Source: Owenia fusiformis
Lineage: Eukaryota; Annelida; Polychaeta; Sabellida; Oweniidae
Direction of reading: 5' to 3'
Length of the DNA stretch: 64,000 nucleotides
Assembly (NCBI GenBank): GCA_903813345.2
Contig: CAIIXF020000001.1
Coordinates: forward strand, 33,562,866-33,626,865
A model generated the notes under the pieces. The model was not told the origin of the DNA. It worked only from the letters and a program-made list of their open reading frames with translations, and searched no databases. Below are positions 1-9,026 of this stretch, one piece after another. The position numbers and the translations under genes were made by a program. Within the stretch, counting starts at the first letter, position 1, and each line of letters opens with the position of its first letter.

Positions 1-205
1 TCTTCCCAGCGTAATTGAACTTCAAACAGAAGTGAAAGTTACCCGCAAATGATTTATCCATTGCATGGAGTAAGTAATTTTGTATGGTATAACGAAACAT
101 AAGAGTTAAAAGATAAATCGTGAAGTATTCTTAGTGTTTTTATGAAAAATAGCATGCTCCGTCACAGTGGACAAATATTTCGATACCAGCCTGTGTTAAT
201 ACAGG
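1..205 (-). mobile_element. 5' end of a second SGNH-type LINE copy, running off the left edge
   Basis: This stretch is the reverse complement, with scattered differences, of 7489-7675, which lies directly upstream of the LINE ORF1 at 7703. The simplest reading is a head-to-head second copy of the same LINE whose body lies left of the window. Similarity starts in both copies at the motif ACACAGGCTGGTATCGAAA, which probably marks the LINE 5' end. The alternative, that the two copies are terminal inverted repeats of one 7.7-kb element, is less likely because the PDE4 exon and an unrelated LTR element lie between them. Confidence 0.6.
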
Positions 206-345
206 GGATTAACAGCCTGTGTTAATACAGGGGCTCAGGGGATTGAGCCAAATTTCTTTACTTGATGCCTCCGGTTTGGAGGGAGCAATCTGGATGGGGC
301 CAAATTTCTTTACTTGATGCCCCGGGTTTGGAGGGAACAATTTAT
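183..345. repeat. Two short tandem duplications
   Basis: A ~27-bp unit containing CAGCCTGTGTTAATACAGGG occurs twice at about 187-237. A ~51-bp unit containing CCAAATTTCTTTACTTGATG occurs twice at about 247-342. Neither has coding potential. Bases 346-605 that follow are AT-rich with no gene seen. Confidence 0.6.
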
Positions 346-608
346 GTATTTGTTATTTGAAATGTATTATAGGGGAATGGGCAATATTTTGTTATGTATT
401 CAATTGTATTTTGAATATTTATTATGGGTCCCTCCCATTGACTAAGGGCAATAGAAATATTATAAGAAAATATTAATATGACTCTATTGCTGCCATCTTT
501 ATATTGGCTCAAAACCTATGATGTCTAACAGAAGTACTAATAGAACTAGTGTGTAGTTATTAATTAATTTAAAGATGGCAGGATTGTATAACCATTTAGT
601 AGTTTTTT

Positions 609-1610
609 GCTCACACAGTGAGCCTATGGAATTGACCAGGCGTCCGTCCGTCCGTTGGTCCGTCCGTCTGTCCGCCTGTCCGTTGGTCCGTCCGTCAACA
701 TTGGCCGCACAAATTAAAACTGCTAATCGGATTGAGTCATATCCACATTCATTTTATGCATATCCATAATGCCTATTTGACCTATCATCGCCATTTCCCA
801 AGTTCGCCCGGTTTCCGAGAAATTGCGGATTTTGACGTCAAAAAGTCCAATTTTCTGTAAATACTAGACACTTTGTTGAAGTAGACCTTTCAAATAACTT
901 TTAGTAGTTGCTGTATATGCAACTTATGTCCTCTGAAGATTTCAAAGCTCTTGAAATTACAATTTTTGTTTTTTACTCAATAAAATTTGACAAAAAGTAG
1001 GACTTACATGTAGTCATAGAAACTTTCTCATGTATAAAGTCAGCGGCAGGTTTTGTGATTGACAAGTTTCTCAAAGTTTGCCTTATACTTGATCATTTCA
1101 GTGCAATGAATTACATCATTACTAGATTTAAGCATTCCCTACATATTGCTCAATATATGTCAGCATCAAATTTTTACCGTTTTTAAGATATTTGACGTAA
1201 AAAAAACAGTAAAAATAAGTTATTTTTCAACTTGCTTCAATTTGACCAATTTTTTTTTTGAAATCATCTACAAGTTGCCAGGAGTTCAAATCCGACATTA
1301 GTTTTAGGATTTGACCTTTACTTGACCTTCAGTGACCTTCGAAAGGTCTAAAAAGTTGATTTTTGAAATAAATAAAATTAAAAATGATTTTTGGATGTAA
1401 ATTTTGGTAAGCTTAATCACAAAAGACCTTACTGAGCTCTGAATTAGTAAAATTTTCAAGGTCAAAGGTCATCAAACCAGGTCACACAACTGTGCTATCT
1501 AAGTTTGTCAAAGTTTGAGACTTCGAATCCAAATCAATATTTTGGTTTGAAAGTCAGTATATACATTCCTCTGAAGGTTCCAAACTGTGTGAGCACAGGA
1601 CCGTGGGTCC
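609..1610 (+). mobile_element. Hairpin-headed non-coding element (copy A)
   Basis: The head is a hairpin at 609-623 (GCTCAC, 3-nt loop, GTGAGC), followed by a (CCGT/CTGT)n microsatellite at about 640-695. The body includes a degenerate unit at about 1210-1350 that is related to the tandem repeats at 35840-37200. The tail repeats the head stem in reverse complement (CTGTGTGAGC at 1585-1594 against GCTCACACAG at 609-618) and then has a second hairpin, GGACC-GTG-GGTCC, at 1598-1610. There is no ORF of note. The layout resembles Helentron-associated elements (DINE-1, bivalve pearl elements), but this is inference. Confidence 0.5.
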
Positions 1611-1639
1611 TTCATTATTGTTTGTTCTAAATATAGATA

Positions 1640-2580
1640 TCAGTATAGTAACTTTATCGGAGATTTGCAAAATTGTAAAAGTAACATTTCAAATCACGAT
1701 CGAATTTCTGCCGATATAGATGAATAAAGCTATTCATCAACAGATTGTGTACTGTTCATATCTCAACTTCGAAGAAAGAAAGGTGCACATATGTCCATTA
1801 ACTATCAAGATATCGAGGGGAAAAATCAAAGAAACCCCCAGTTCAAACTTCCCCGGGAAAATTCCTACCCTGTAGACGATTCCGGGTTGATGATACTCAA
1901 GCATAACTTGCTGGAAGTATTCTTTGGATTTATGTTGTTCAAATCTTATCTTATTACAGAAAATGTCACGCAAATACGCATTTTACCTGGTAATTGTCAA
2001 GCAAAAAAATTTCTGTAGAAAAATTTGTAAAAAAGATCGTCTACACAGCAAAAATACGAACGCCGGAAAAAATGTGTACGCATTTCGTTCGGACTTTTCA
2101 CGCGAATTACGTATATGTCACGCATTCCGTTCGAAATTTTTCGTATCTACCCCCCCCCCCCCCCCCCCCGTTGATGGAAGAGTTTGAAACGCGAGAGTAG
2201 CGAGCACGAAAAATTTGAGGTGCTCAAAATTTGGCAAGGTGTAATAAAGTTTAAACCAAGGTGTTCAAAATTTGGATCAAGGTGTTCAGTTTTGGACCAA
2301 GGTGTTCACATTTTGAGGGGAGGTGTTCAACATTTCCAAGTCACTCATGTTAGGTGTTCCCAAGTTGACAGGCCTGCATAACTTTAGTAAAATATTTCAA
2401 TTTACTATCGAATTTCTGCCAATATCAAAGGACTAAGCTACTCTACGAAAGATTGTTGATATGTACACTGTTCATATATTAAATCTGCAAAGGAATGATG
2501 CAAATATATTCATTATCTATCGAGAAATCGAGTAAAAAAATTGAAGAAACCTCACTTCAAAAGTTCAACACTAAACCGTA
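1640..2580. repeat. Diverged direct repeat pair
   Basis: About 190 bp at 1640-1860 is repeated in diverged form at 2380-2570. Shared landmarks are the string ATCGAATTTCTGCC, a following TACTGTTCATAT/CACTGTTCATAT block, and a TATCGAG block before AAGAAACC. The copies are interrupted by a different repeat family (1958-2370). No coding sequence is apparent. Confidence 0.5.
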
Positions 2581-3314
2581 CACTCTCACAAATGGTATTC
2601 TCCATAAAAGGTAAAAAGGGCGGAGTTAATACTTTACTGTCTGGAAATTGACACTCTCCACGAATGGCAAAAAAAGCAGAGTTTACCTATATGTATGGGC
2701 AAACAATTTGCGTGATTCTTCAAGAAAATCATGTGAATTAAGGCCATTGCTTGATTTTGCTCTGTTGCTCCAGGCAACTCGTGAGACTTGCCTCCTTACC
2801 CAATCAGAAGTTTCAATTTTGAGTGACATTGCATACTAATTCTCAAGTCTCAGAAGTTAATTAGATTTTTAACTTAATTAACTTTTATATTTTTTTGCAT
2901 TTAAAACATAATTAACATTACAGTTTTATATGTTGTACCTAAAATACAGTAAAATTGACACAAAAAGGCCACCATTTTGAAACTGGTGGCCATTTTCAGA
3001 AATGGCTTTTTGGGAAAATTTGTACTCACGTAAATCACTCGGTAAATTTTCGAACGGAATGCGTGACATATACGTAATTCGCGTGAAAAGTCCGAACGAA
3101 ATGCGTACGTTTTTTTTCGGCGTTCGTATTTTTGCTGTGCAGACAAACTTTTTTTGAAATTTTTCTACAGAAATATTTTTGCTTGACAATTACCAGGTAA
3201 AATGCGTATTTGCGTGACATTTTCTGTCACGCAAAAATAACTGGCGTGACTTCGAATTCTTCAGCAAATGCGTGACAAATACGCAAATTGCGGGACAGTT
3301 GACAGGCCTGTAAC
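1958..3314. repeat. Inverted pair of a CAGGCCTGTCAACT-ended repeat
   Basis: About 190 bp at 1958-2150 is the reverse complement of 3035-3225; both contain GTCACGCAAATACGCATTTT and CGTTCGGACTTTTCACGCG. The right copy ends at AGTTGACAGGCCTG (3301-3314), and the left repeat is followed by TTGACAGGCCTG at 2355-2366. The same end motif recurs on the insertion at 14436-16336, so this is a dispersed family. A poly-C run (about 2151-2169) sits inside. The small ORFs here are mirror images produced by the inverted repeat. Confidence 0.55.
2212..2365 (+). repeat. Degenerate ~22-bp tandem repeat
   Basis: Five or six irregular copies of a unit around AAGGTGTTCAAAATTTGG are visible. It is non-coding and lies inside the repeat mosaic of 1.6-3.3 kb. 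Bases 2580-2990 next to it are AT-rich with no gene seen. Confidence 0.5.
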
Positions 3315-3399
3315 CCATATCTAAAACTATAAATGTCATGCAAAAATAAAGGCATGATTGGTTGCTACAGTGAAAAACAAAAATACATGTGGCAATAAT

Positions 3400-4540
3400 T
3401 ATCCCACCGAATGAAATTCGAGGGGGATATAGAAAAGCTGTCCGTCCGTCTGTCAGTTCGTCAGTCTGTTTGTGTGTCTGGGCAATATCTCAAATACCGG
3501 TTGACGGATTTCATTCAAATTTTATAGGCTTATGCCTTTTGGGTGTAGGACCTCTGCTCAATAAGGAATTTTCAATATGGCCACTAAATATAAAATGGTG
3601 GCCATTTTTAACTCAAATACTAGTGGATGGATTTGGTTCAAATTTTATATGCTGTTGCCTGGGTCTAAAGGAGCCTTGCTTAAGAAGACATTTTCAAGAT
3701 GCCCACCATATTTCAAAATGGTGGCCATTTTTCTTAAAAAAACGTTATCTTTGATAACTCAAATCAAATACAAGTTGACTGATTTCATTCAAATTTTAAA
3801 GGCTTATTGGGTGTAGGACCTCTGCTCCAGAACAAATTTCAATATGGCCACTTAATTAAAAATGGCAGCCATTTTTCGGAAAAAAAAATCTTTAATAACT
3901 GAAATACTAGTGAATGGATTTGGTTTAAATTTTATATGCTGTTGCCTGGGTACAAAGGAGCTTTGCTCAAGAAGACATTTTCAAGATGGCCACCATGGTA
4001 GCCATTTTTCGTAAAAAATGTAATCTTTGATTAATCAAATACCATTGAATGTATTTGGTTCAAATTTTACATGCTGATGCCTAGGGACATAGGAGCTCTG
4101 CTCGAGAAGGGATTTTCAAGATGGCAGCTAAATTTCAAAATGGCCACCATTTTTCATAAAAGAACATAACCTTTGATAACTCAAATACCAGTTGATGGAT
4201 TTGGTTCAAATTCTATATGCTGATGCCTAGAGACAAAGAAGTTCTGCTCAAGAAGACATTTTCAAGATGGCCACTGAATTTCAAAATGGCCACCATTTTT
4301 TGTAAAAAACATAATCATTGATAACTCAAATATCAGTGGATGGATTTGGTTCCAATTTTATATGCTGATGTTTAGGGGAAAAGGAGATCTGCTTCAGAAG
4401 AAATTTCAAAGACGTCAGCTGAATTTCAAAATCGCTGCCATTTTTCATATAAAAGGTAATCTTTGATAACTCAAATACCATTGGACGGATTTACTTCAAA
4501 TTTTATATACTGATACCTAGAGATGAAGGAGCTCTGCTTA
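3400..4540 (+). mobile_element. Hairpin-headed tandem-repeat element (copy B)
   Basis: The head hairpin at 3400-3429 (TATCCC ... CGAAT-gaa-ATTCG ... GGGATA) is followed by a CCGTCCGTCTGTCAG microsatellite at about 3440-3480. The body is about eight units of ~140 bp. Each unit has a 'GATGGATTTGGTTCAAATTT'-like core, found near 3500, 3625, 3775, 3910, 4046, 4193, 4333 and 4481, and a 'CAAGATGGCC' block. No clear tail copy of the head stem was found, so the 3' end is uncertain. The ORFs at 3389-3816 are artefacts of this repeat. Confidence 0.55.
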
Positions 4541-4990
4541 AAGTGCCTGATAAACTATAAAATGCGCATGCGTCCAGGTGTTGATAAACTATAAATAGCG
4601 AAAACCCAGGGTTTGTCATCACAAGGTACAGTAAGCCAGGACGTGTTGAGTGAACATCTAGTGTTGATATTGAATTTACATGTAGCCAGATAAGTTTCCT
4701 TATTGAAATTACATATAGTTATTAGCAATACTTTGTAGGTGATAATTAATAAAATATGAGTATATATGAGAGAAATTGGCCATTTAGAACCTGTTGAAAG
4801 TTTGTGGCTCTCGGCTACACCCGGGAATTTACTTCCATGAGTACAGACACAAATGTGGGGCTCCCCAAGAGGTACGCGAGAAGGTGACCTGGCATCAAAT
4901 GTACGACTAAATGCTTCTATCGAGTAGATAAAAGAACGAATACGATAATAAGTTATTGCAAACGACAATTCTGAGCATTCATCTCACTGA
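4541..4990 (+). promoter_or_regulatory. Possible remnant LTR or promoter-like stretch
   Basis: A TATAAATA box (4590-4597) lies in a segment with a short direct repeat (TGATAAACTATA twice), and AATAAA occurs about 155 bp downstream near 4749. That spacing would fit a decayed LTR. No matching second LTR, PBS or gag/pol sequence was found. The antisense 137-codon ORF at 4555-4968 shows no recognisable domain and is not supported as a gene. Confidence 0.2.
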
Positions 4991-5554
4991 AGTATTTTGA
5001 AGTGAAGAAAATATGATTTTTGTTTTGAAACATGGATTCAGATGAACGTAACTTCATTCTGACAACTAATCAAAACTGAACAAAATTGATTATACGTAAC
5101 AGACGATTTATTGTTTTACAATGTTTTGATCGGCTAAACGAATGAACCCAAGAAATTATGACATGTAAAATGGCAATTTTGAAATGTAAAATTTAAAAGT
5201 GACAAACACAACCTCCCTATCCACTCTTTATGAGCCCTAATATGTACATGCAGCAGTGGTAGTGTACAGCTTGTTATCACACTACTGGGCTTTGTATTCT
5301 AAAGCTTGTTGTTTTTAATAACACTGTTCACTCGACGTAAATGTTTTGTGTGTGTGCAGTCAACGATAATCATTGTTTTATCCCGGTTACCGGGGTATTT
5401 GACCTCGGCAATTATAACAAAACCGTACTAAACGAAAAAAACGCAAATAAGAGAAACATTTCACACACATATAAAAAATGAACTAGTCTAATCCGCCAGT
5501 ATAAACTCTGTTATATACGTAGCTACTTATTCTGCTCGTTTGTGTTTTTTTCAG
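4991..5554 (+). other. Probable intron upstream of the PDE4 exon
   Basis: AT-rich, non-repetitive by eye and without ORFs. It ends in a pyrimidine tract and CAG acceptor (TTTTTTTCAG at 5545-5554) immediately before the PDE4-like exon. Confidence 0.5.
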
Positions 5555-5737
5555 TTTTGATGTAGAGAATGGGTCATCCCCTGGTAGGAGTCCCCTGGAT
5601 GGTGCCAGCCCTTCATCAGGTCTTGTTCTACAAAACTTACCTCAGCAAAGACGGGAATCATTTCTCTATCGCTCAGACAGTGATTTTGATCTTTCGCCAA
5701 AGAGCCTGTCCCGTAATTCATCATTAACCAGTGACTT
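5555..5737 (+). CDS. PDE4: Internal exon of cAMP-specific 3',5'-phosphodiesterase 4 (start of UCR1)
   Basis: This 183-bp exon translates to [16 protein letters not shown]..., then [18 protein letters not shown], then SRNSSLTSD. This is the diagnostic upstream conserved region 1 of PDE4 (dunce) enzymes, which hydrolyse cAMP. RRESF is the protein-kinase-A activation site known from long PDE4 isoforms (Ser54 of PDE4D3). Splice signals are canonical: a pyrimidine tract plus CAG before 5555 and GTAAGTAT after 5737. The exon starts with the third base of a split codon and ends with two bases of the next, so its two ends have the same phase. Neighbouring exons are not in the window, apart from a possible alternative first exon at 22330. 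PDE4 genes are known for very long introns, which fits the TE-filled surroundings. The codons are intact, so a functional host exon is more likely than a captured fragment. Confidence 0.9.
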
Positions 5738-5947
5738 GTAAGTATATTTTTAGTCATTAAGCACTGATCATGAAGATACAAAATTCAATGGTACATCCTG
5801 AGCTTTTTATGTCACCATCACGGATTGGAGTCTGTGTTCTTGCGAAACTTGGAAATACAGTATATCAAATTTTAAGAGGATGGGAAACATGAATTCAAAA
5901 AATTAAGCTAACACAAATGTTAATAATACATTGTTGAATTTTCACTA

Positions 5948-6169
5948 TGTAACGACCCTTGATAGCAAGTTGCTACTACAGTCCAGCTGTAGTGGCTTAA
6001 GCCTCTTTAGCTCAGTCGTAGAGCATCAGACTTCGGAACCAAGGGTCCTAAGTTCGATTCCCATGCGGGGCATTGAATTTAGCACACTTTCTTTCAATTT
6101 CTTTATCTGGCTTGTTATACACTATGCTCGTTAGTTCGTTAGTTAGTCATTCCCCTGGGGCGCCCTCAG
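5948..6169 (+). repeat. 5' LTR of the miniature element, first part
   Basis: The first 222 bp of the 230-bp LTR. The remaining 8 bp (TCATTACA, 6853-6860) lie beyond the inserted LINE, after its duplicated CCTCAG (6847-6852). It differs from the 3' LTR by a few substitutions, one missing G in the tRNA-like D-arm and a 2-bp insertion. Confidence 0.85.
6001..6072 (+). ncRNA. tRNA-like block inside the 5' LTR
   Basis: A 72-nt tRNA-like sequence starts GCCTCTTTAGCTCAGTCG and ends GCGGGGCA. The A-box region is close to consensus but lacks one G relative to the 3' LTR copy, and the B box reads AGTTCGATTCC instead of GGTTCGATTCC. The anticodon stem does not pair (TCAGA against ACCAA), so it is not expected to make a working tRNA. 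It may retain Pol III promoter potential. Confidence 0.7.
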
Positions 6170-6846
6170 TTTTTTTGTTTTTTTTTCATTTCTCATTTAT
6201 TCCAAATATAACATAAAATACATTACAATATTATTGCCTACGTTTTTCAACATTGTCGGCAATATACAAAACATATAAAAATGGAAACAATGAAAATACA
6301 ATAGATAAGGTACATAATATTAATGGCAGAGAATGTTAGAGGCTTTCAGGGGGGGGGGGGGGGTTAATCTAAAATATCAAGAGCCTGGCAGATGTAATGG
6401 CTAACTATATGAATAATTTGTTCATTATCAGTTACAGTGAGATTTCTGTCTCCAAATAATAAAAATTGAATTTTTTCATGAGAGTTTAAATTTTGGAAAC
6501 GATTGAAAAATCCTAAGGTTTTTAGTCCTGCTAGGAGAGTGCATCTTTCTTGTTGCAGCGGAGGGCAGTTTAATAAAAAGTGATGCGTTGTTTGTTGTAT
6601 GTCACCACATACGCAGAAAGGGTCATTTACTGTCACAAAGTTATGGGAATATAAATGTGCTTTTAGAATCAGTCCAGCTCTAAATCTATTGAACAGAATT
6701 TCAATTTTCCTTGGCATTGTCATATTCATTTTAGTAGTGGATACTCTGGAGTCAGGGCTCATATTTCCTCTTACTAACCTTTTAAATCTAGATATTGGTT
6801 GGCCTTTCCTGTCCTCATATGGTATGTCATCCCACAGGGTCATAGA
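6170..6846 (-). mobile_element. 5'-truncated LINE inserted into the LTR
   Basis: A - strand insertion flanked by CCTCAG duplications (6164-6169 and 6847-6852). It ends at the left in an A-rich tail (T-rich on +, about 6170-6190) and carries only the C-terminal part of a LINE ORF2. A poly-G run at about 6347-6363 lies in its 3' untranslated part. Target-primed reverse transcription explains the 5' truncation and the tail. Confidence 0.8.
6364..6846 (-). pseudogene. C-terminal fragment of a LINE reverse transcriptase
   Basis: About 160 residues are open to the truncation point. The visible landmark is a cysteine/histidine cluster, CVCGDIQQTTHHFLLNCP, typical of the zinc-binding C-terminus of CR1/L2/Jockey-group ORF2 proteins. 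It resembles the equivalent region of the LINE at 58.5-61.2 kb (ECACGHRSETPKHF). The endonuclease and RT domains are absent, so the fragment is non-functional. Confidence 0.75.
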
Positions 6847-6861
6847 CCTCAGTCATTACAT

Positions 6862-6880
6862 TGGTGTCAGAAGTGGGATC
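6862..6880 (+). promoter_or_regulatory. Primer-binding site (tRNA-Leu) of the miniature LTR element
   Basis: TGGTGTCAGAAGTGGGAT starts one base after the 5' LTR end. It is complementary over 18 nt to the 3' end (including CCA) of the animal tRNA-Leu(CAA) as I know it. This is the strongest single sign that the repeats are LTRs of a reverse-transcribed element. Confidence 0.8.
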
Positions 6881-6967
6881 AAAGCATTGGTTGTATCCTT
6901 TGCGCCCGTGTGTGTGTGGTAGTCACTGCTAGGAAAGCAGGGCTGACCACGAGGGCGTGGTCCTTTC

Positions 6968-6981
6968 AAAGGGGGAGATAG
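6968..6981 (+). promoter_or_regulatory. Polypurine tract of the miniature LTR element
   Basis: AAAGGGGGAGATAG lies immediately before the 3' LTR, where plus-strand DNA synthesis would be primed. Confidence 0.7.
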
Positions 6982-7211
6982 TGTAACGACCCTTGATAGC
7001 AAGTTGCTACTACAGTCCAACTGTAGTGGCTTAAGCCTCTTTAGCTCAGTCGGTAGAGCATCAGACTTCGGAACCAAGGGTCCTAGGTTCGATTCCCATG
7101 CGGGGCATTGAATTTAGCACACTTTCTTTCAATTTCTTTATCTGGCTTGTTACACTATGCTCGTTAGTTCGTTAGTTAGTCATTCCCCTGGGGCGCCCTC
7201 GGGTCATTACA
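6982..7211 (+). repeat. 3' LTR of the miniature element
   Basis: An intact 230-bp LTR from TGTAACGACCC to GGGTCATTACA, with short inverted ends (TGTAAYGACCC). It contains the better-preserved tRNA-like block. Bases 7212-7488 after it are AT-rich with no gene seen. Confidence 0.85.
7035..7107 (+). ncRNA. tRNA-like block inside the 3' LTR
   Basis: A 73-nt block with a perfect A box (TAGCTCAGTCGGTAGAGC) and B box (GGTTCGATTCC). The acceptor ends GCCTCTT and GCGGGGC pair except for one mismatch and two wobbles. The anticodon loop would read CTTCGGA, formally anticodon TCG, but the anticodon stem is broken. It is better read as a tRNA-derived Pol III promoter module than as a tRNA gene. Confidence 0.75.
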
Positions 7212-7702
7212 ACTATATGATATTCTTTGTATGATGTGATATGAATTTGAAACAAAATGATTAAAAAGAAAAATTGGATCGACTAGATGAACTTTTAAAG
7301 TAAAAAAGACAAATTTTTAAAAGTTTAATTAATATAAAGATGACCTTAAAAAGTCAGGAAACCCAAAATTTAGACTGTCAACGGTCAAGGTTAAAATCTA
7401 GGTCATTTTTTAAATTTCGCGATTATCACACAAAAGTTCGATGTTTTACAATATTTATTGCAAGGAATTCTTGTGTAGACTCCTTTTACACAGGCTGGTA
7501 TCGAAAGATTTGTCCGCTGTGACTGAGCATGCTATTTTTCATAAAAACACTATGAATACTTCACGATTTATTTTTTAACCCATATGTTTCGTTATATCAA
7601 AGAAAATTACTTACTCCATGCAATGAAAATATCATTTGCGGGTAACCTTCACTTCTGTTTGAAGTCCAATAATGCGAATTACTTACAAACCAACTAAAAT
7701 CA

Positions 7703-8551
7703 ATGCCATCAAAATCAGAAGACGAGGTGATAAGTTGTAGCCAACCACAGAGTATTTCAAGAAATACCACATCCCCTGACTCTAACTCTGCTGAAAAGGG
7801 AAAATCAAAAAACTCTAAAACCAAACATGTTGAATTGGAAAAAAAGTCAACCTCCAAACCCAAACCAGTGGTTAATGACTCAAAACTCTCTGGACATCAA
7901 AGGGATACTACTCCAACAGTACATCTCGTGTATTCCTCTAATGGGAAGAAGATGGCAGGTACAATGAGGGCTTTCTCCAATAATAAGGTTAAAGTCACAG
8001 CCTCAGTCTATAGTGGAGGCAATATCCATATGGCCACGAATGTCATTCGCCAGGGTGACATTGGAAAATCAACAGTTTATAAAATCATTGGTTTTGGGAC
8101 AAATAACATAAAAAGTGACAACCCCACAGATATAGTGTATGAATTGAAGAATTTGGTACAAACAGCCAGATCTCACCACCCTTCCTCTAAACTTATACTC
8201 TGTGGCATTCATCACCACTGTGATTCCGAAGTTAACTCACATATTTATATGATGAACAATGACATCGACTACATTAATGCTCAGATGGCTGAGTTCTGTA
8301 GGAATCAGAAAGTAGACTTCATTGACATTAACAGCATAAACAGGTCTACAGCGAGAAACCCCAACTTCAGCGTACTGTATAAAGATGGACTTCACTTCAA
8401 TACGAGAGGGCGTAACATACTTGCGATTGCAATGCTTGAAATCATAAAACAGAACTCTGGAAAAACGTACGCAAATATTATAGCGAGCCGACGAGCTGCA
8501 ACCCACAATTCTAGAGACCCTCCAATGCCCCGGTCCCAGAGTTATTTATAA
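7703..8551 (+). CDS. LINE ORF1 with SGNH/GDSL-like hydrolase domain
   Basis: A 282-residue ORF. Residues 1-65 are Ser/Lys/Thr-rich and low complexity. Residues 73-240 form an SGNH-hydrolase-like fold: block I is YSSN (77-80) in place of the usual GDS, block III is GTNN (132-135), and block V is DGLHF with Asp228 and His231. Esterase-like ORF1 domains are known in CR1-type LINEs, but their role in retrotransposition is not settled. ORF1 is intact although ORF2 is broken. The start ATG is the first in frame after the putative 5' UTR at 7489-7702. Confidence 0.8.
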   Translation: MPSKSEDEVISCSQPQSISRNTTSPDSNSAEKGKSKNSKTKHVELEKKSTSKPKPVVNDSKLSGHQRDTTPTVHLVYSSNGKKMAGTMRAFSNNKVKVTASVYSGGNIHMATNVIRQGDIGKSTVYKIIGFGTNNIKSDNPTDIVYELKNLVQTARSHHPSSKLILCGIHHHCDSEVNSHIYMMNNDIDYINAQMAEFCRNQKVDFIDINSINRSTARNPNFSVLYKDGLHFNTRGRNILAIAMLEIIKQNSGKTYANIIASRRAATHNSRDPPMPRSQSYL

Positions 8552-9026
8552 ACACTCAGTGTGATGCATACTTAAATCTGAATCTTAAAAACAAAGTATG
8601 CTCTAATGAAAATCTGACAAGCATAGACAATGATGTATATTATAATGTAAATAACAGTTACTGTGTAAATAAGTCTGTACATATTAACACTCAATCAAAC
8701 TCTATAGGGAATTCTACTCAAAATTATTCTCATCGTGTCTCTAAGCATAAAGATGAAATCAGCATTAATTCCCATAATGCACCTGAATCACTCCGTATTC
8801 TTTTATGGAATATCAACAAACTGTCTGATAAGCTCACTGATGGTGAAGATGTAAATTCTCTGTTCAGAAAATACTCAGATATTTTTATCAGTGAAACATG
8901 GGTTTCTCCTGATTGTAAACTTGAATTTGAAGGTTTACCTGTGAAAATCTTGCGCGTAGAACAAAACATGGGAATGCTCACAGCTACTCAGGTGGCATAG
9001 CTGTATTTATCAAAGATAACCTACAT
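8552..9026 (+). pseudogene. LINE ORF2, first part: N-terminus of the APE endonuclease
   Basis: After a spacer of about 180 bp that may encode a linker, the frame at 8731 onward shows LRILLWNINKLSDKL and FISETW, the Asn and Glu motifs of apurinic-like endonucleases. A frameshift near 8970 moves the frame to SYSGGIAVFIKDNLH, which then ends at the foldback insertion at 9027. It continues at 13090 with GSFIEI. Confidence 0.75.

Larger units (their letters stand above)
5948..7211 (+). mobile_element. Miniature LTR retrotransposon (TRIM-like) with tRNA-like LTRs, split by a LINE
   Basis: Two ~230-bp direct repeats begin TGTAACGACCC and end in TCATTACA. They enclose only 121 bp: a primer-binding site next to the 5' LTR and a purine-rich tract next to the 3' LTR, with no gag or pol. 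A 4-bp target duplication, ACTA, flanks the element (5944-5947 and 7212-7215). The 5' LTR is interrupted by a LINE fragment (6170-6846) with its own 6-bp duplication CCTCAG. Without the LINE the element is about 581 bp, the size class of terminal-repeat retrotransposons in miniature. It must have been mobilised in trans by another LTR element. The two LTRs differ at only about five places, so the insertion is fairly recent. Confidence 0.85.

Noticed and set aside
4555-4968. 137-codon - strand ORF
   Set aside because: No recognisable domain, typical chance length in this AT-rich context, no splice or promoter support.
6001-6072. Functional tRNA gene
   Set aside because: The anticodon stem does not pair and the block lies inside both LTRs of a retrotransposon; tRNA-like module only.
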